Of a DNA stretch of 64,000 nucleotides, positions 53,867-64,000 are shown in pieces. This DNA comes from Pinus tabuliformis (taxonomy: Eukaryota; Streptophyta; Pinopsida; Pinales; Pinaceae): the NCBI GenBank assembly GCA_031772625.1, contig CM062819.1, positions 1,231,291,070-1,231,355,069 of the forward strand. Direction: 5' to 3'. Position numbers and translations under genes: made by a program. Within the stretch, counting starts at the first letter, position 1, and each line of letters starts with the position of its first letter. The notes under the pieces were generated by a model. The model was given only the letters and a program-made list of their open reading frames with translations. It was not told the DNA's origin and ran no database searches.

Positions 53867-55897
53867 AGGATGGCTCAACCTCTACACTCTCACTACTCAA
53901 ATCCATGTAGCCAATGTACCGATCTGGTGACCTCCTCTTCTTGTGTTGTGATGTGGGTGCTCCCATATTCTCTCTAGCATCATGCATCAATCTGTGAGCC
54001 TCTCTGGTGAGATTCCTTCCATCTTTGGAAGTCTTTGCATTAGTGGATGCTTCCACTCTCTGCTCCTCTACATGTGGCTGCTTCACATCATCTTGAGGTT
54101 CCTCCTTTGGAGCTAAAAGCTCCTCATCTGCATGTAATTGAAGTTCCCTCTCAAGGGAACATCTCATGGCCTTCTCTTCATTAAACTTCACATCTCTATG
54201 AACCATTGTCATCGCGTTGGATGGAAGTTACCCTCGATAGTTGTGAGGTGTATCAATGTACCCCACAAATATCCCCAACTCAGTTGTTGGCTCTAGCTTT
54301 TTCCATGCATCCTTGGTAACATGACAATAGACTAATGAACCAAAGATCTTGAAGTGTGCCACATCTGTTTTCTTACCTGAAACAACTTCTTCTGGTGTGA
54401 TCATCTCGATAATTCGATGAGGGCTTATGTTATGCAAATAAAAATTTGTGTTGCATGCTTCAGCCCATAAGTTCAACGATAGGCCCTAATCATGTAAAAT
54501 CACCCGTGCCACTCCCACAATACTTATGTTCTTCCTTTTAGCCACCCCATTTTGTTCTGGGTTATGAAGTGATATTAACTCCTATCGAATGCCTTCTGAT
54601 GCACAAAAGTTCTTGAATTCATTTGACACGTATTCTCCACCATTATCGTTTATGAGAATTTTAACTTTGTTGCCAGTATCTTTCTCGACAAGTGCTTTAA
54701 ATTCACAAAATTTAGCGAAAATCTAATCTTTCTTATGCATGAAGAAAATCCAGCACTTACAAGAAAAATCATCAACAAATATTACATAATACCTATGCTT
54801 GGTTGTGGATGTTGTTGAGAACGATCCACACACATTTGAGTGAACTCGATCAAGGATCAATTGCGCTCGACTATCTTTATCATGAAAGGAAGCTTTGGTG
54901 TACTTCCCCAATGTACACCATTTGCATGTGTCTTTCTGCTCTAGTGTACCCTTGGGAAGTCCTATAGAAATTTTTTACATGATCTTCAAAGCTCTGTGGT
55001 GCAAGTGACCCAATCTTCTATGCCACAACTCACTGATGTCTCGGCTATGCACCTTCTCTGCTTTAGTGCTCAAAGTAGCATAGTCTTCTACATCCAATTT
55101 GTAGAGGTTCTTCACTCAAACCTCGATCTGCCTCACATGTCCTAAGGCTATGTGACAAATGAAATCCTTTCTCTTGCTAAATATCACATCATAGCCATGG
55201 TCCTCCAACATGGCAACTGAAACCAAATTCTTCTTCAATCCTATAACATACATGCCATCTTTTAATGTGAGAGGAGAACCAGTTTCCCCCTAAAAAGTAA
55301 CAATATTGATGTCGTTCGCGCTATACCTCCCATCATCTCCCATCTCGATTTCCATCTAGAGGTCCTTCTCTTCCAAGTTACTAAAGAACTCTTTATTGTC
55401 GGTCATATGGAATGAGGCTCCACTATCCAAGTACCACACACTACTCATCATCAATGTCACCATGCAAGCGATGAGGGTGAAATCCAATTTGAATTGTGAA
55501 GCAATCACCTGCCGCTCCTCCTGAGGGCTTCTTAGTGGCCTTCTTGTGCGGACACTTTGTGGCATAGTGTCTTAGCTCGTGACAATGAAATAATTTAGTC
55601 TTCCACATGTCCTTCGTCTTGCCACCCTGATAAAATCTGATTTAGAATGGGATGACTTCCCCTTCCCTTTCTTCGCCTTTCCATCTAAGGCACAATTCTC
55701 CTCATCATCATGCTTGGATGAGGATCCATCTTTGGTGTTCTGTCGGATCTCTTCTTGTACCAAGTCGAACCATAATCGCTCCCACTCTGGTAGCTTCTCC
55801 CTCCCATTAACTAAGTCTTGGTAGTTGTGCTAACTCTTGGGAAGTCCTAAAAGTGATAGGCTCACCAGATCGTCTTCAACAACTATAACACCGACAC
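53867..55897 (-). pseudogene. Copia B: end of gag, protease and integrase
   Basis: Five open pieces on the minus strand (55763, 55565, 54911, 54476 and 54212 as starts) all share one frame. In order they give the gag C-terminus (ALDGKAKKGKGK), the protease (SVWYLDSGASFHMTD), the integrase core (HSNVCGSF, YVIFVDDFS) and the late integrase (LWAEACNT, FKIFGSLVYCHVTK, LGIFVGYIDTPHNY). The pieces are separated by stops and not by frameshifts. The sequence breaks at 53867 in the segment before reverse transcriptase, where gypsy G is inserted, and at 55902 in gag, where copia A is inserted. Confidence 0.88.
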
Positions 55898-55902
55898 TTC
55901 CA

Positions 55903-56785
55903 TGTTGAGAAATGGCAACAAGAAATTCCAGTTTAATTTGTCCTTGAATTAAACTGTGAATTAAAATATAATTCTTTTCTCATAACAATTTGAAAATAAT
56001 TAATTAAGTTTAATTAACTTAATTAATTTAGGAAATTCGAATTGGAAGTCTTTTGGAAGACATGTATATGCTCTCCCTAACTTATAGGAGTTCAGGATGA
56101 GTTATGAATGAGTTGTAATTAGTTAACTCAGTTATTGAGTTAAGTCCAGTTAAATTAGTTCCAATAAGTTTTAGGAACTAATAGTGAGTAAACAGTTAGT
56201 TGGGACACTAGTGACCTAATTAGTGTTACTCTAGTTAACTGAAGATTCCACCATCAGAAACTCATGCATTTCAATTTTGAGAAAGACCCAGTTGAGACTA
56301 GAGTGCATGGAAAATGTACTAATTGTTTTGGATTTTTCTGAGTTGCACTGACAGTGCATGCAATCAGGAACTGATCCTTGAGGGATTGCGTTATTTTTAG
56401 AGGTTTTATTTCCCTTTAAATACAAGTTATCCTTCATAGGAATTACACATTGGAATAGAGACTTGGAGAGATTGTGAATTGGCTAAGCTTTGGCCTTGAG
56501 CTTGCTTATGAGTTGGAGATTGAATTTGCTGAGTGCTGGGATTGTTCTAGAGAGAACAAGCATTGTAATTTCATCTTGGTTTTCCGGATTAATACAAAAC
56601 AGATAGTGGGGTTTTGAGTTGTGGCTTTCCCCGGATATTTATTGTGTTATGTGCCTTTGATTCTCTTCCTCTATTGATTATTGCTTTCTCGATGCTTATG
56701 GGCATCCGGTGTAAAGAGTAGAAGTAGATTCTTGTCTCTTGTCTTAGTAGATTACATGAGCTTGTGAATCTACAGGTTTTCTACA
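55903..56785 (+). repeat. 5' LTR of copia A
   Basis: 883 bp, from TGTTGAGAAATGG to TTTTCTACA. A TATA-like CCCTTTAAATACAAG lies near 56411. Over the first ~240 bases it is about 95% alike to the 3' LTR, mostly transitions plus one 9-base gap. Confidence 0.93.
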
Positions 56786-56797
56786 TGGTATCAGAGC
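56786..56797 (+). other. Primer binding site of copia A
   Basis: TGGTATCAGAGC, the exact classical initiator-tRNA-Met site of plant copia elements, directly abutting the LTR. Confidence 0.93.
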
Positions 56798-57049
56798 AAG
56801 ATTGTTTTTTGGGCCGAGAGTTTGTAGAGAAGTTCTGAGAATTTATGTGCAAAATTTTCAGAAACAAATTTCATATTTGGATTCATTGGGAAAATATACC
56901 CAAATTCAAAAAAAAAATCGGCTGAATCGGAGTTCGGATGAGGGAGATATCACTAATTTAAAATTAGCTCTCTAGAGGAGATTTCAAAGTTTTGAGTTTT
57001 TGGGTTACAGGTGAAAGTCGAATTTGCATACATACTTCAGGATCAGAAA

Positions 57050-60000
57050 ATGGCTTTCCATGGGTTGAGGGTTGAGTATGCCTTGGAAGGCAGCTCAAAA
57101 TTTATAGCCTGGAGGGACAGGATGGAGGTTGTTCTAGAAGATAATGGCTTGAAGGAATTCATTGATCAAGAAGTCCCCAAGCCAGCAGCTACGAATACAC
57201 AGAACTTGGCCGAATGGAAGAAGTGTGTGGCGAAGGCAAGGCGGATAATCCTTGAGGGAGTTTGAGACCACATTGTCTTGAGTCTCCATGGCAACGAAAC
57301 TCGTCATGCTATGTGGAAAACATTGACAGACATGTATCAGAATAGCAATGATCAAAGGAAGTTGGTACTGAAGGATAAACTTCGTAAAATCAAGATGGAT
57401 AAAGGTGAGACGATTCCAAAGTACTTGACCAAGTTCAATCAATGTCGGGATGAACTTGGAAGTGTTGTAATCACATTTGCCAAGGAGGATATGGTGAGCC
57501 TTGCTCTTCTTGGACTCCCAAAGAGTTGGCATAGTTATCAGGACCCTGTCAATGGTCGAGAGAAGTTGCCAGATTGGGAATGACTATGGTCAGATTTGAT
57601 GCAGGATGAGATCAGGAGGAACACCAGGGATGAATCTTCATCAAAGACTGATGATGAACAGAAATTTGCCTTAGTCATCAAGGCAAGGAAGGGGAAAGGT
57701 AAAATTTCTTGTTCCAAATCAGATTCTTATCATGGAGGTAAGAAGAAGGACATGACGAAAGTTAAATGCTTTCATTGTCACAAGATGGGTCACTTTGCTA
57801 CAAATTTTCCATTAAAGAAGTCCAAGGAGAAGTCCTTAGGAGGAGCAGCGGGTGAGGCTTTGGCTTCCCAATTTGAATTGGACTTTTCCCTCATTACATG
57901 CATGATGTCTTCAATGATGGGAAGTGTCTAGTACTTAGACAGTGGAGCTTCTTTCCACATGACTGGCGACAAAGAGTTATTCAGTGAACTGGAGGAGAAA
58001 GATCTCAAGATGCATATCGAGATGGGTGATGATGGTAAGTATAATGTTACTGGTATGGGCACTATTACTTTTTAGAGGGAGCATGCGGCTCCACTCACCT
58101 TGAAGAATGTTATGCATGTACTCAGACTGACGAAGAACTTGGTATTCGTGGCCATGCTTGAGGATAGAGGCTATGATGTGATCTTTTCGAAAGGAAAGGT
58201 GTTCCTTTGACACATAGCCACGGGTCAAGTAAAGAAGATAGGGATTCGAGTTCAGAATCTCTATAAGATAGAGGTAGAGGATTGTGCTGCTTTGAGTTCA
58301 AAAGCGGAAAAGATGTTGAGCCAAGACGTCGATGAGTTGTGGCACAGGCGATTGGGCCACTTGCATCATAGGGCTTTGAAGATATTGCAACAAATCTCTA
58401 CTGGTCTTCCCAAAGGTACGCTTGAGCAAGTTGATACATGCAAGGGTTGTACTTTGGGAAAATACACCAAGTCTTCCTTTGGAGATAGAGACAGTCGAGC
58501 AGAGTCTATTCTGGAGAGAGTCCATTCAGATGTGTGTGGACCATTCTCGATAGTATCCATTGCCAAACACAAGTATTATGTTATATTTGTAGATGACTAT
58601 TCTCGTAAATGTTGGATATTTTTCATGCAGAGAAAGGATCATACATTCACAAAGTTTTGTGAATTCAAAGCATTGGTTGAGAAATAGTCAGGCAAGAAGG
58701 TTAAAGATCTACGGAGTAATAACAATGGATAATATGTCTCCAATGAGTTTAAGAACTTCTGTGCAACGGAAGGGATTAAATGAGAGTTGACTGAACCTCA
58801 TAATCCTCAACAGAATGGGGTTGATGAGAGGAAGCACAGTAGCACAGTAGGGGTGGCAAGGGTGATGTTGCATGATCAGGGCCTACCACTACACTTGTGG
58901 GCTGAAGCATGCAACACAACGGTTTATATTCAAAACCATAGCCCACATCTGATACTTGAGAGTAAAACACTAGAGGAAGCTTATTCTGGTAAGAGGCCAG
59001 AAGTTGGTCACTTCAGGATTTTTGGGTCATCAGTTTATTGCCATGTAACCAAAGATGCACGGAAGAAGTTTGAGCCAACAACAAAGTTGGGGATATTTGT
59101 GGGGTACATTGATACTCCCCACAACTATCGGGTGTACATGCAAACTAGTCGAAGGACAGTGGTTTGTAGAGATGTCAAGTTTGACGAGGAGAAGACCATG
59201 TGAGTATCCCTTGAGAGGGAGCTTTATCTACATGCAGAGGAGGAACTTTTATTTCCTAAGGTTGAGGAGCCTCAGATTGATGTGGAGCAGCCACATCCAG
59301 AAGTTCCAGGAGTGGAGACATCCACTCAGGCAAAGTCTTCCAAAGAGGGAAGAAAACGCACTAGAGAGGCTGACAGATTGTTGGATGATGCATGGGAGAA
59401 TGTGGGAACACCCTCTTCTTAGCACAGACAGAGGAGGTCACCAGAGAGGTACATTGGATACATGGCACTTATGGGTGCATGTGTTGTGATAGAGCCATCT
59501 TCCTTTCAGGAAGCAGTGTAGCAGCCAGTTTGGGTTGATGTGATGGTGGAGGAGTATGACTCCATAGTTTGAAACAGTGTTTGGGATGTGGTCCTGAGAC
59601 CAGAGGACAAGTCAGTTGTGAGCTCTCGTTGGCTTTACAAGGTAAAGCAAGCTGCAGATGGTAGTGTGGAGAAGCATAAGGCCAGATTTGTGGCCCGTGG
59701 CTTTTCACAGGTAGAGGGGATTGACTATGATGAGACCTTTGCTCCTGTTGCAAGGTACTCATCTATCATATCTATTTTGGCACTATCTGCACAGATGGGT
59801 TGGAGTATCCATCAAATGGATGTGAAGACTGCCTTCCTCAATGGCATGATTGAGGAAGAGGTGTACATAGAGCAACCTGAAGGTTTTGAAACCTTAGACC
59901 GTGAGTCACATGTGTGCTGACTCAAGAGAGCATTGTATGGGCTGAAGCAAGCACCCCGTGCTTGGTACACCAGGATAGATAGCTACTTCACTGGGTTGGG

Positions 60001-61039
60001 CTTCACAAAGAGTGAAGCGGATGTGAACCTGTATCACATAGTGGTGGAAGGTAAGCTTTTGATCATTGTACTTTATGTAGATGATCTCATACTGACAGGT
60101 GATGAGAAGCTCATCAAATCTTGCAAGGAGGACCTTGCAAGAGAGTTTGAGATGAAGGACATGGGGCTCATGCATTACTTTCTTGGCATGGAGGTATGGC
60201 AGGGAGATGGGGAGTTGTTTGTTTCTCAAGGCAAGTATGCCAATGAGATACTCAGGAGATTCCGCATGGAGAGCAGTAAACCCATGGAGATTCCTCTAGC
60301 TGGTTACCAGAAGAAGGAGGATGCTACTTTAGGAGAAGTAGTGGAAGCTATTGATTACAGGCAGCTTGTGGGTTCACTCATGTATTTGGCAAACACAGGA
60401 CCAAATATGTGTTATGCAGTTAACCAGCTTAGTCAAGCAATGGTTAGGCCTACCAAGTTGTATTGGAAGGCGACAAAGCATGTATTGAGATACCTCAGAG
60501 GCACTACTCAGTTTGGGTTGTGGTACAAACGGACAGAGGGAGTGAATCTTCAAGGCTTCACTGATGCAGATTGGGTGGGGAGTCCATCTGATAGGAAGAG
60601 AACATTAGGAGGGATCTTTAGTATTGGGTCAGCTGCAGTTTCTTGGTACAACAGGAAACAAAGATCGGTTGCACTCAGTTCGGAAAAGGCAGGGTACGTG
60701 GCTACAAGTCAAGCAACATGTGAGGCTATCTGGATGAGGAAGATCCTAGTTGGTTTGTTTGGTTAGCAGATGGATCCGACAATGATTTATTGTGATAATC
60801 AGGGTTATATCAAACTCTTTGAAAATCTAGTTTTTCATGATCGGTCCAAGCATATAGATATCTGGTATCATCATCTCAGAGATTGTGTATTGAGGTGGAT
60901 CATGTTGTTAGATTACATTCCCACAGAGGAGTAAGACACTGACATGTTAACAAAGGCATTGACAAGATGTAAATTCAAGTTTCACAGAGATAGGATCGGG
61001 GTAGTGGATAATACCTTTCTTGTTGAGAGGGAGTGTTGA
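57050..61039 (+). pseudogene. Copia A gag-pol: one unbroken frame with 15 nonsense codons
   Basis: The frame runs from ATG 57050 to TGA 61037-61039, which lies inside the 3' LTR as in other copias. Domains: Gag (to about 57.9 kb; zinc knuckle C-F-H-C-H-K-M-G-H-F-A-T-N-F, with the last Cys replaced by Phe); protease (YLDSGASFHMTG at 57932); GAG-pre-integrase zinc part (ELWHRRLGHLHHRAL, CKGCTLGK); integrase core (HSDVCGPF, FVDDYSRKCW); reverse transcriptase (WLYKVKQAADG, QMDVKTAFLNG, LYGLKQAPRAW, LYVDDLILTG); RNase H (LQGFTDADWVGSPSDRK, but SSEKAGYVA where SS-EAEYMA is usual). Stops begin at 57263, 57581, 57929, 58073, 58208, 58685, 58730, 58781, 59201, 59420, 59519, 59570, 59918, 60764 and 60932. 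I detect no frameshift. Confidence 0.93.
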
Positions 61040-61908
61040 GAAATGGCAAGAAGAAATTCTAGTTTAATTTGTCCTTGAATTAAATTGTGAATTAAAATAG
61101 AATTCTTTTCTCATAGCAATTTGAAAATAATTAATTAACTTAATTAATTTAGGAAATTCAAATTGGAAGTCTTTTAGAAGACATGCATATGTTCTCCCTA
61201 ACTTATAGGAGTTCAGGATGAGTTATGAATGAGTTGTAATTAGTTAACTCAATTTATTGAGTTGAGTCCAATTAAATTAGTTCCAATTAGTTTCAGGAAC
61301 TAATAGTGAGTAAATAGTCAGCTGGGACACTAGTGACCTAATTAATGCTACTCTAGTTAACTAAAGATTCCACCATCAGAAACTCATGCATGTCGATTCT
61401 GAGAAAGACCCAGTTGCGACTAGAGTGCACAGACAATGTACTAATTGTTTTAGATTTTTCTGAGTTGCACTGATAGTGCATGTAATCAGGAACTGATCCT
61501 TGAGGGATTACACTATTTTTAGAGGTTTTATTTCCCTTTAAATACAAGCTATCCTTCATAGGAATTACACATTGGAATAAAGACTTGGAAAGATTGTGAA
61601 TTGGCTAAGCTTTGGCCTTGAGCTTGCTTATGAGTTGGAGATTGAATTTGTTGAGTGATGGGATTGTTCTAGAGAAAACAAGCATTGTAATTTCATCTTG
61701 ATTTTCTGGATTAATACAAAACAGATAGTGGGGTTTTGAGCTGTGGATTTCCCCGAATATTTATTGTGTTATGTGCCTTTGATTCTCTTCCTCTATTGAT
61801 TATTGTTTTCTCGATATTTATGGGCTTCCATTGTAAAAAGTAGAAGTAGATTCTTGTCTCTTGTTTTAGTAGATTACATGAGCTTGTGATTCTATAAGTT
61901 TTTCTACA
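61034..61908 (+). repeat. 3' LTR of copia A
   Basis: 875 bp, collinear with the 5' LTR and ending TTTCTACA. It is followed directly by the TTCCA duplication and then copia B gag in antisense. Confidence 0.93.
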
Positions 61909-61913
61909 TTCCA

Positions 61914-62314
61914 AGATCATCCCGACATTGGGTGAACTTGGTCAAGTACTTCGGTACTGTGTCACTCTTCTCCATCTTGATATTTCTGAACTTGTCCTTT
62001 AGTGCTAGCTTATTGTGGTCATTGTTGTTTTGAAACAAGTCTGTCAAGGCCTTCCACATTGCAAATGGAGTTTCCTTACTGTGGAGGTTCGAGACAACAT
62101 GATCTCCAACTCCTTCTAAGATAATCCTTCTCACCTTTGCCACACACTTTCTCCACTCTGTCAGATCCTAAGTTTCAGTTGGCTTAGGAATGTCTTTGTC
62201 TATGAATTCCTTAAGCCCGTTGTCTTCTAACACTGCCTCCATCCTATCCTTCCAAGCAATATAGTTCAATCTGCCCTCAAGGGCATATTCAAGTCTCAAT
62301 CCGTAGAACGACAT
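61914..62314 (-). pseudogene. Copia B: N-terminal part of Gag
   Basis: From ATG 62314-62312 (minus) the sequence parallels copia A Gag (LRLEYALEGRLNYIAWKDRME, then VRRIILEGVGDHVVSNLHS, then TQCRDDLG). It is broken by TAG at 62170-62168 and then cut off by the insertion of copia A. The same gag resumes at 55902 on the other side. Confidence 0.87.
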
Positions 62315-62398
62315 CCTACTGGCTGTCAAGTATGATACTGCAAATTTGATTTCTCATGCAAAATACAAACTTGTATTCTCCTCTTCTATAGTGATTCC

Positions 62399-62411
62399 AA
62401 CTCTGATACCA
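62399..62411 (-). other. Primer binding site of copia B
   Basis: On the minus strand TGGTATCAGAGTT directly follows the 5' LTR; same tRNA type as copia A. Confidence 0.85.
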
Positions 62412-63270
62412 TGTAGAAAATACTTGTAGATTCAAACTACATATTGTAATATGCTAAAACAATTGACTTGAATCTACTCTACTCATCAGTGGAAACAATA
62501 ATTGATCGATGAAATCACGAAGCATAAAATAAAAAGAATTCAATCACACATAACACAATAGTTTTATGGGGAAAACCACAACTAAAAACCCCTGCTATCT
62601 GTATATTGCATTAATCATAAATTATGAGAAGATTACAATGTTTTTATCAAGCCCGAGCAAACTCTGCACTATCTCTATTTATCTCACTGCTTCACAAACT
62701 AGCTATAGCCAATATTTAGCCAAATTTGTTGCATGCCAAGCTCATATTTCCTTGCACAGATTCCTAGGGAATTAGCCCATATTTAATTGGGAAACTCCTC
62801 AATAATGAACTGTGCAATCCTCATAGGCCTTCCTTTGATTGCATGCACCACCTGTACAATTCAGATGATCATACAACTAATTTGTCCCTGAACTCCAATC
62901 TCAACTGGGTCTTTCTCTGATTTGACATGCATGAGTTAATTATGAGTGAATCTTCAATTTACTGGTTGAGCAGTGCTAGTTACACCCCACTACTAAGTCT
63001 CCCACTAATCCCTCCATTAGTTGGAACTAGTTTAACTGAATCCAACTCAGTTAAACTAAATTAAATAATTACAACTCAATAAACTCAACTTGGGCCCCTA
63101 AAATTTAGCAACCACTCTACATGAGTTTGGATAGACTCCCAGCTTGAGTTAACTGAGCCAACTAAGTCAAATTAACTTAGTTAACTATTACAAGTTGATA
63201 CGAGAATTAGAATTACAATTTAATTCAAGGACAAAATTAAATTAGGATTTTCTTGTTGCATTTTTCAACA
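62412..63270 (-). repeat. 5' LTR of copia B
   Basis: 859 bp, minus orientation, TGTTGAAAAATGC to TTTTCTACA. Collinear with 43798-44641. Small indels include extra sequence near the 62425 end. Confidence 0.88.
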
Positions 63271-64000
63271 CCGAGCCTCCTGCTCTGCTATCAACACTTC
63301 TCTTCACTCCTCAATATCTGACTGACACTGATCCTCCTGCTACTGAATACTGTGGGCCTCCATAGAAAGGTAATGATCCATGAGGGTAACACTTCAATGG
63401 ACCCTGCCCAAATTTATGTAAATCTTGGACTAAGGATCTACATCGCTCCACCTCACTCCTGGAGGTATATTTGCATGTGCTCCCTCTGCCCACTTGGATC
63501 GAACTCTCCCCCTATTGGAGGTATTTGGTTGAGTAGATGTCTCCACTCTACCTCATGTCTGCTTCTCCATTTATGGTTTTTCCACAATTTCCTGAGGCTG
63601 CTTCTAAGGCTACATGTTGAGAGGTCTAACATGTCCCTCTCAGCCTGCATGCATCTTCTACCTCAAGTGCACATAGGTTCTTGACTTGAACCCCAATCTG
63701 CTTCACCTATCCCGTGGATATGTGTCTCAGGAATGCCTTTCTTTAACTGAATATCACATCGTAGCCATAGTCTTCCAAAACTGCAAGGGAGACAATATTC
63801 TTCTTTATACCCAGAACAAACATCACATCCTTGAGTCTGAGAGGGGAGCTTGACTCCCTCTGAGAGGTGACAATATCGATCTCAGTCGCACTGTGCCTTC
63901 CATCGTCTCCAAACTTAATGTTCATCTAGAAATATTTCTCCTCTAAGTCACTGAAAAATTATTTGTTCCCCGTCAAGTGAAATGAGGCACCACTATCCAG
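63271..64000 (-). pseudogene. Copia C gag/protease/pre-integrase fragment, runs off the edge
   Basis: On the minus strand, the segment 63925-63743 (IKFGDDGRHSATEIDIVTSQ, then LKDVMFVLGIKKNIVSLAV) matches the copia region just after the protease. The upstream stretch to 64000 reads the protease area (GASFH-like, with stops). From about 63700 down to 63271 I do not recognise the sequence, so the integrase there is lost or heavily changed. Confidence 0.65.

Larger units (their letters stand above)
55898..61913 (+). mobile_element. Copia A: complete element inserted in the gag of copia B
   Basis: Element 55903-61908 (6006 bp) with TG...CA LTRs, perfect TTCCA duplications (55898-55902 and 61909-61913), a primer site right after the 5' LTR and a GAGAGGGAG purine tract before the 3' LTR. 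It lies in the opposite direction to B. Joining the two flanks at one TTCCA restores B's gag frame, which proves the nesting order. All copia domains are present in order, but the pol frame has 15 stops. Confidence 0.95.
43793..63275 (-). mobile_element. Copia B, split by a gypsy element and by copia A
   Basis: LTR to LTR it spans 43798-63270. Removing the gypsy element (46180-53861) and copia A (55903-61908), with one duplication copy each, leaves about 5.78 kb, a normal copia length. The pieces read in order on the minus strand: 5' LTR, primer site, gag start | copia A | gag end, protease, integrase | gypsy | reverse transcriptase, RNase H, purine tract, 3' LTR. Flanks are CTGAG (43793-43797) and CCGAG (63271-63275), one mismatch. 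B belongs to a family close to A; their proteins align throughout. Confidence 0.88.
42632..64000 (-). mobile_element. Copia C: outermost element of the nest, runs off the window
   Basis: The left end is a copia LTR (42632-43598) that abruptly ends the homology of the inverted-duplication arm. 199 bases of interior follow, then copia B is inserted (43798-63270). After B, copia-like minus-strand sequence resumes (63271-64000) and leaves the window before the 5' LTR. I infer that both flanks of B belong to one element C, because B's near-duplication (CTGAG/CCGAG) brackets it. The other LTR is not visible, so this is not proven. Confidence 0.65.

Noticed and set aside
63352..63684. 110-codon plus-strand ORF near the right edge
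   Set aside because: Antisense to the copia C remnant, with no motif.

Overview
This window is nuclear DNA from a land plant, probably a gymnosperm or another species with a very large genome. The plant assignment rests on plant-type Ty1/copia and Ty3/gypsy elements with initiator-tRNA-Met-like primer sites, one element with a tRNA-Asp-like primer site, an R2R3-type MYB fragment, and two copies of a plant nuclear-type proteinaceous RNase P (PRORP) gene with GT-AG introns. The gymnosperm guess rests only on low gene density and layers of old insertions. I see no intact single-copy host gene, no rRNA or tRNA gene and no CRISPR array. Nearly everything is a transposon, a gene copy broken by duplication, or unrecognised AT-rich DNA.

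Region 1 (1-6.9 kb): decayed LTR pieces and two short DNA transposons with visible target-site duplications (TSDs): a hAT-like MITE at 4504-4874 and a second MITE at 6220-6595.

Region 2 (6.9-19.6 kb): two nested LTR elements. The outer one (6929-19606, TSD CCCTT) is small (about 3.1 kb without its insert) and encodes only a protease-like protein and a coiled-coil protein. A young 9.5-kb element (8924-18467, TSD AAAGG, LTRs about 99% alike by eye, tRNA-Asp-like primer site) is inserted in the coiled-coil frame. It carries a gag-like zinc-knuckle ORF and no pol. Between that ORF and its polypurine tract lies a 5'-truncated but open MYB transcription-factor reading frame whose 3' end is fused to an element-specific repeat. 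This looks like host-gene capture.

Region 3 (19.6-25.8 kb): a copia RNase H remnant with its LTR, a perfect solo LTR (23596-24691, TSD CTTAA), and unrecognised DNA.

Region 4 (25.8-42.6 kb): a large imperfect inverted duplication. The left arm (about 25.83-30.37 kb) and right arm (about 31.45-42.63 kb, including a 5.3-kb gag-only LTR element) each contain PRORP upstream DNA, exon 1 and intron 1. The arms point tail-to-tail. Exons 2 and 3 of the minus-strand copy lie in the roughly 1-kb spacer, and later exons are missing. Each PRORP copy has its own disabling lesion.

Region 5 (42.6-64 kb): insertions stacked three deep. Copia C (minus, running off the right edge) contains copia B (minus, 43798-63270). 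B in turn contains a chromodomain-type gypsy element (minus, 46180-53861) and copia A (plus, 55903-61908). Removing the inserts leaves B at about 5.8 kb, a normal copia size. Copia A keeps one reading frame for almost 4 kb with no frameshift but has 15 in-frame stops.
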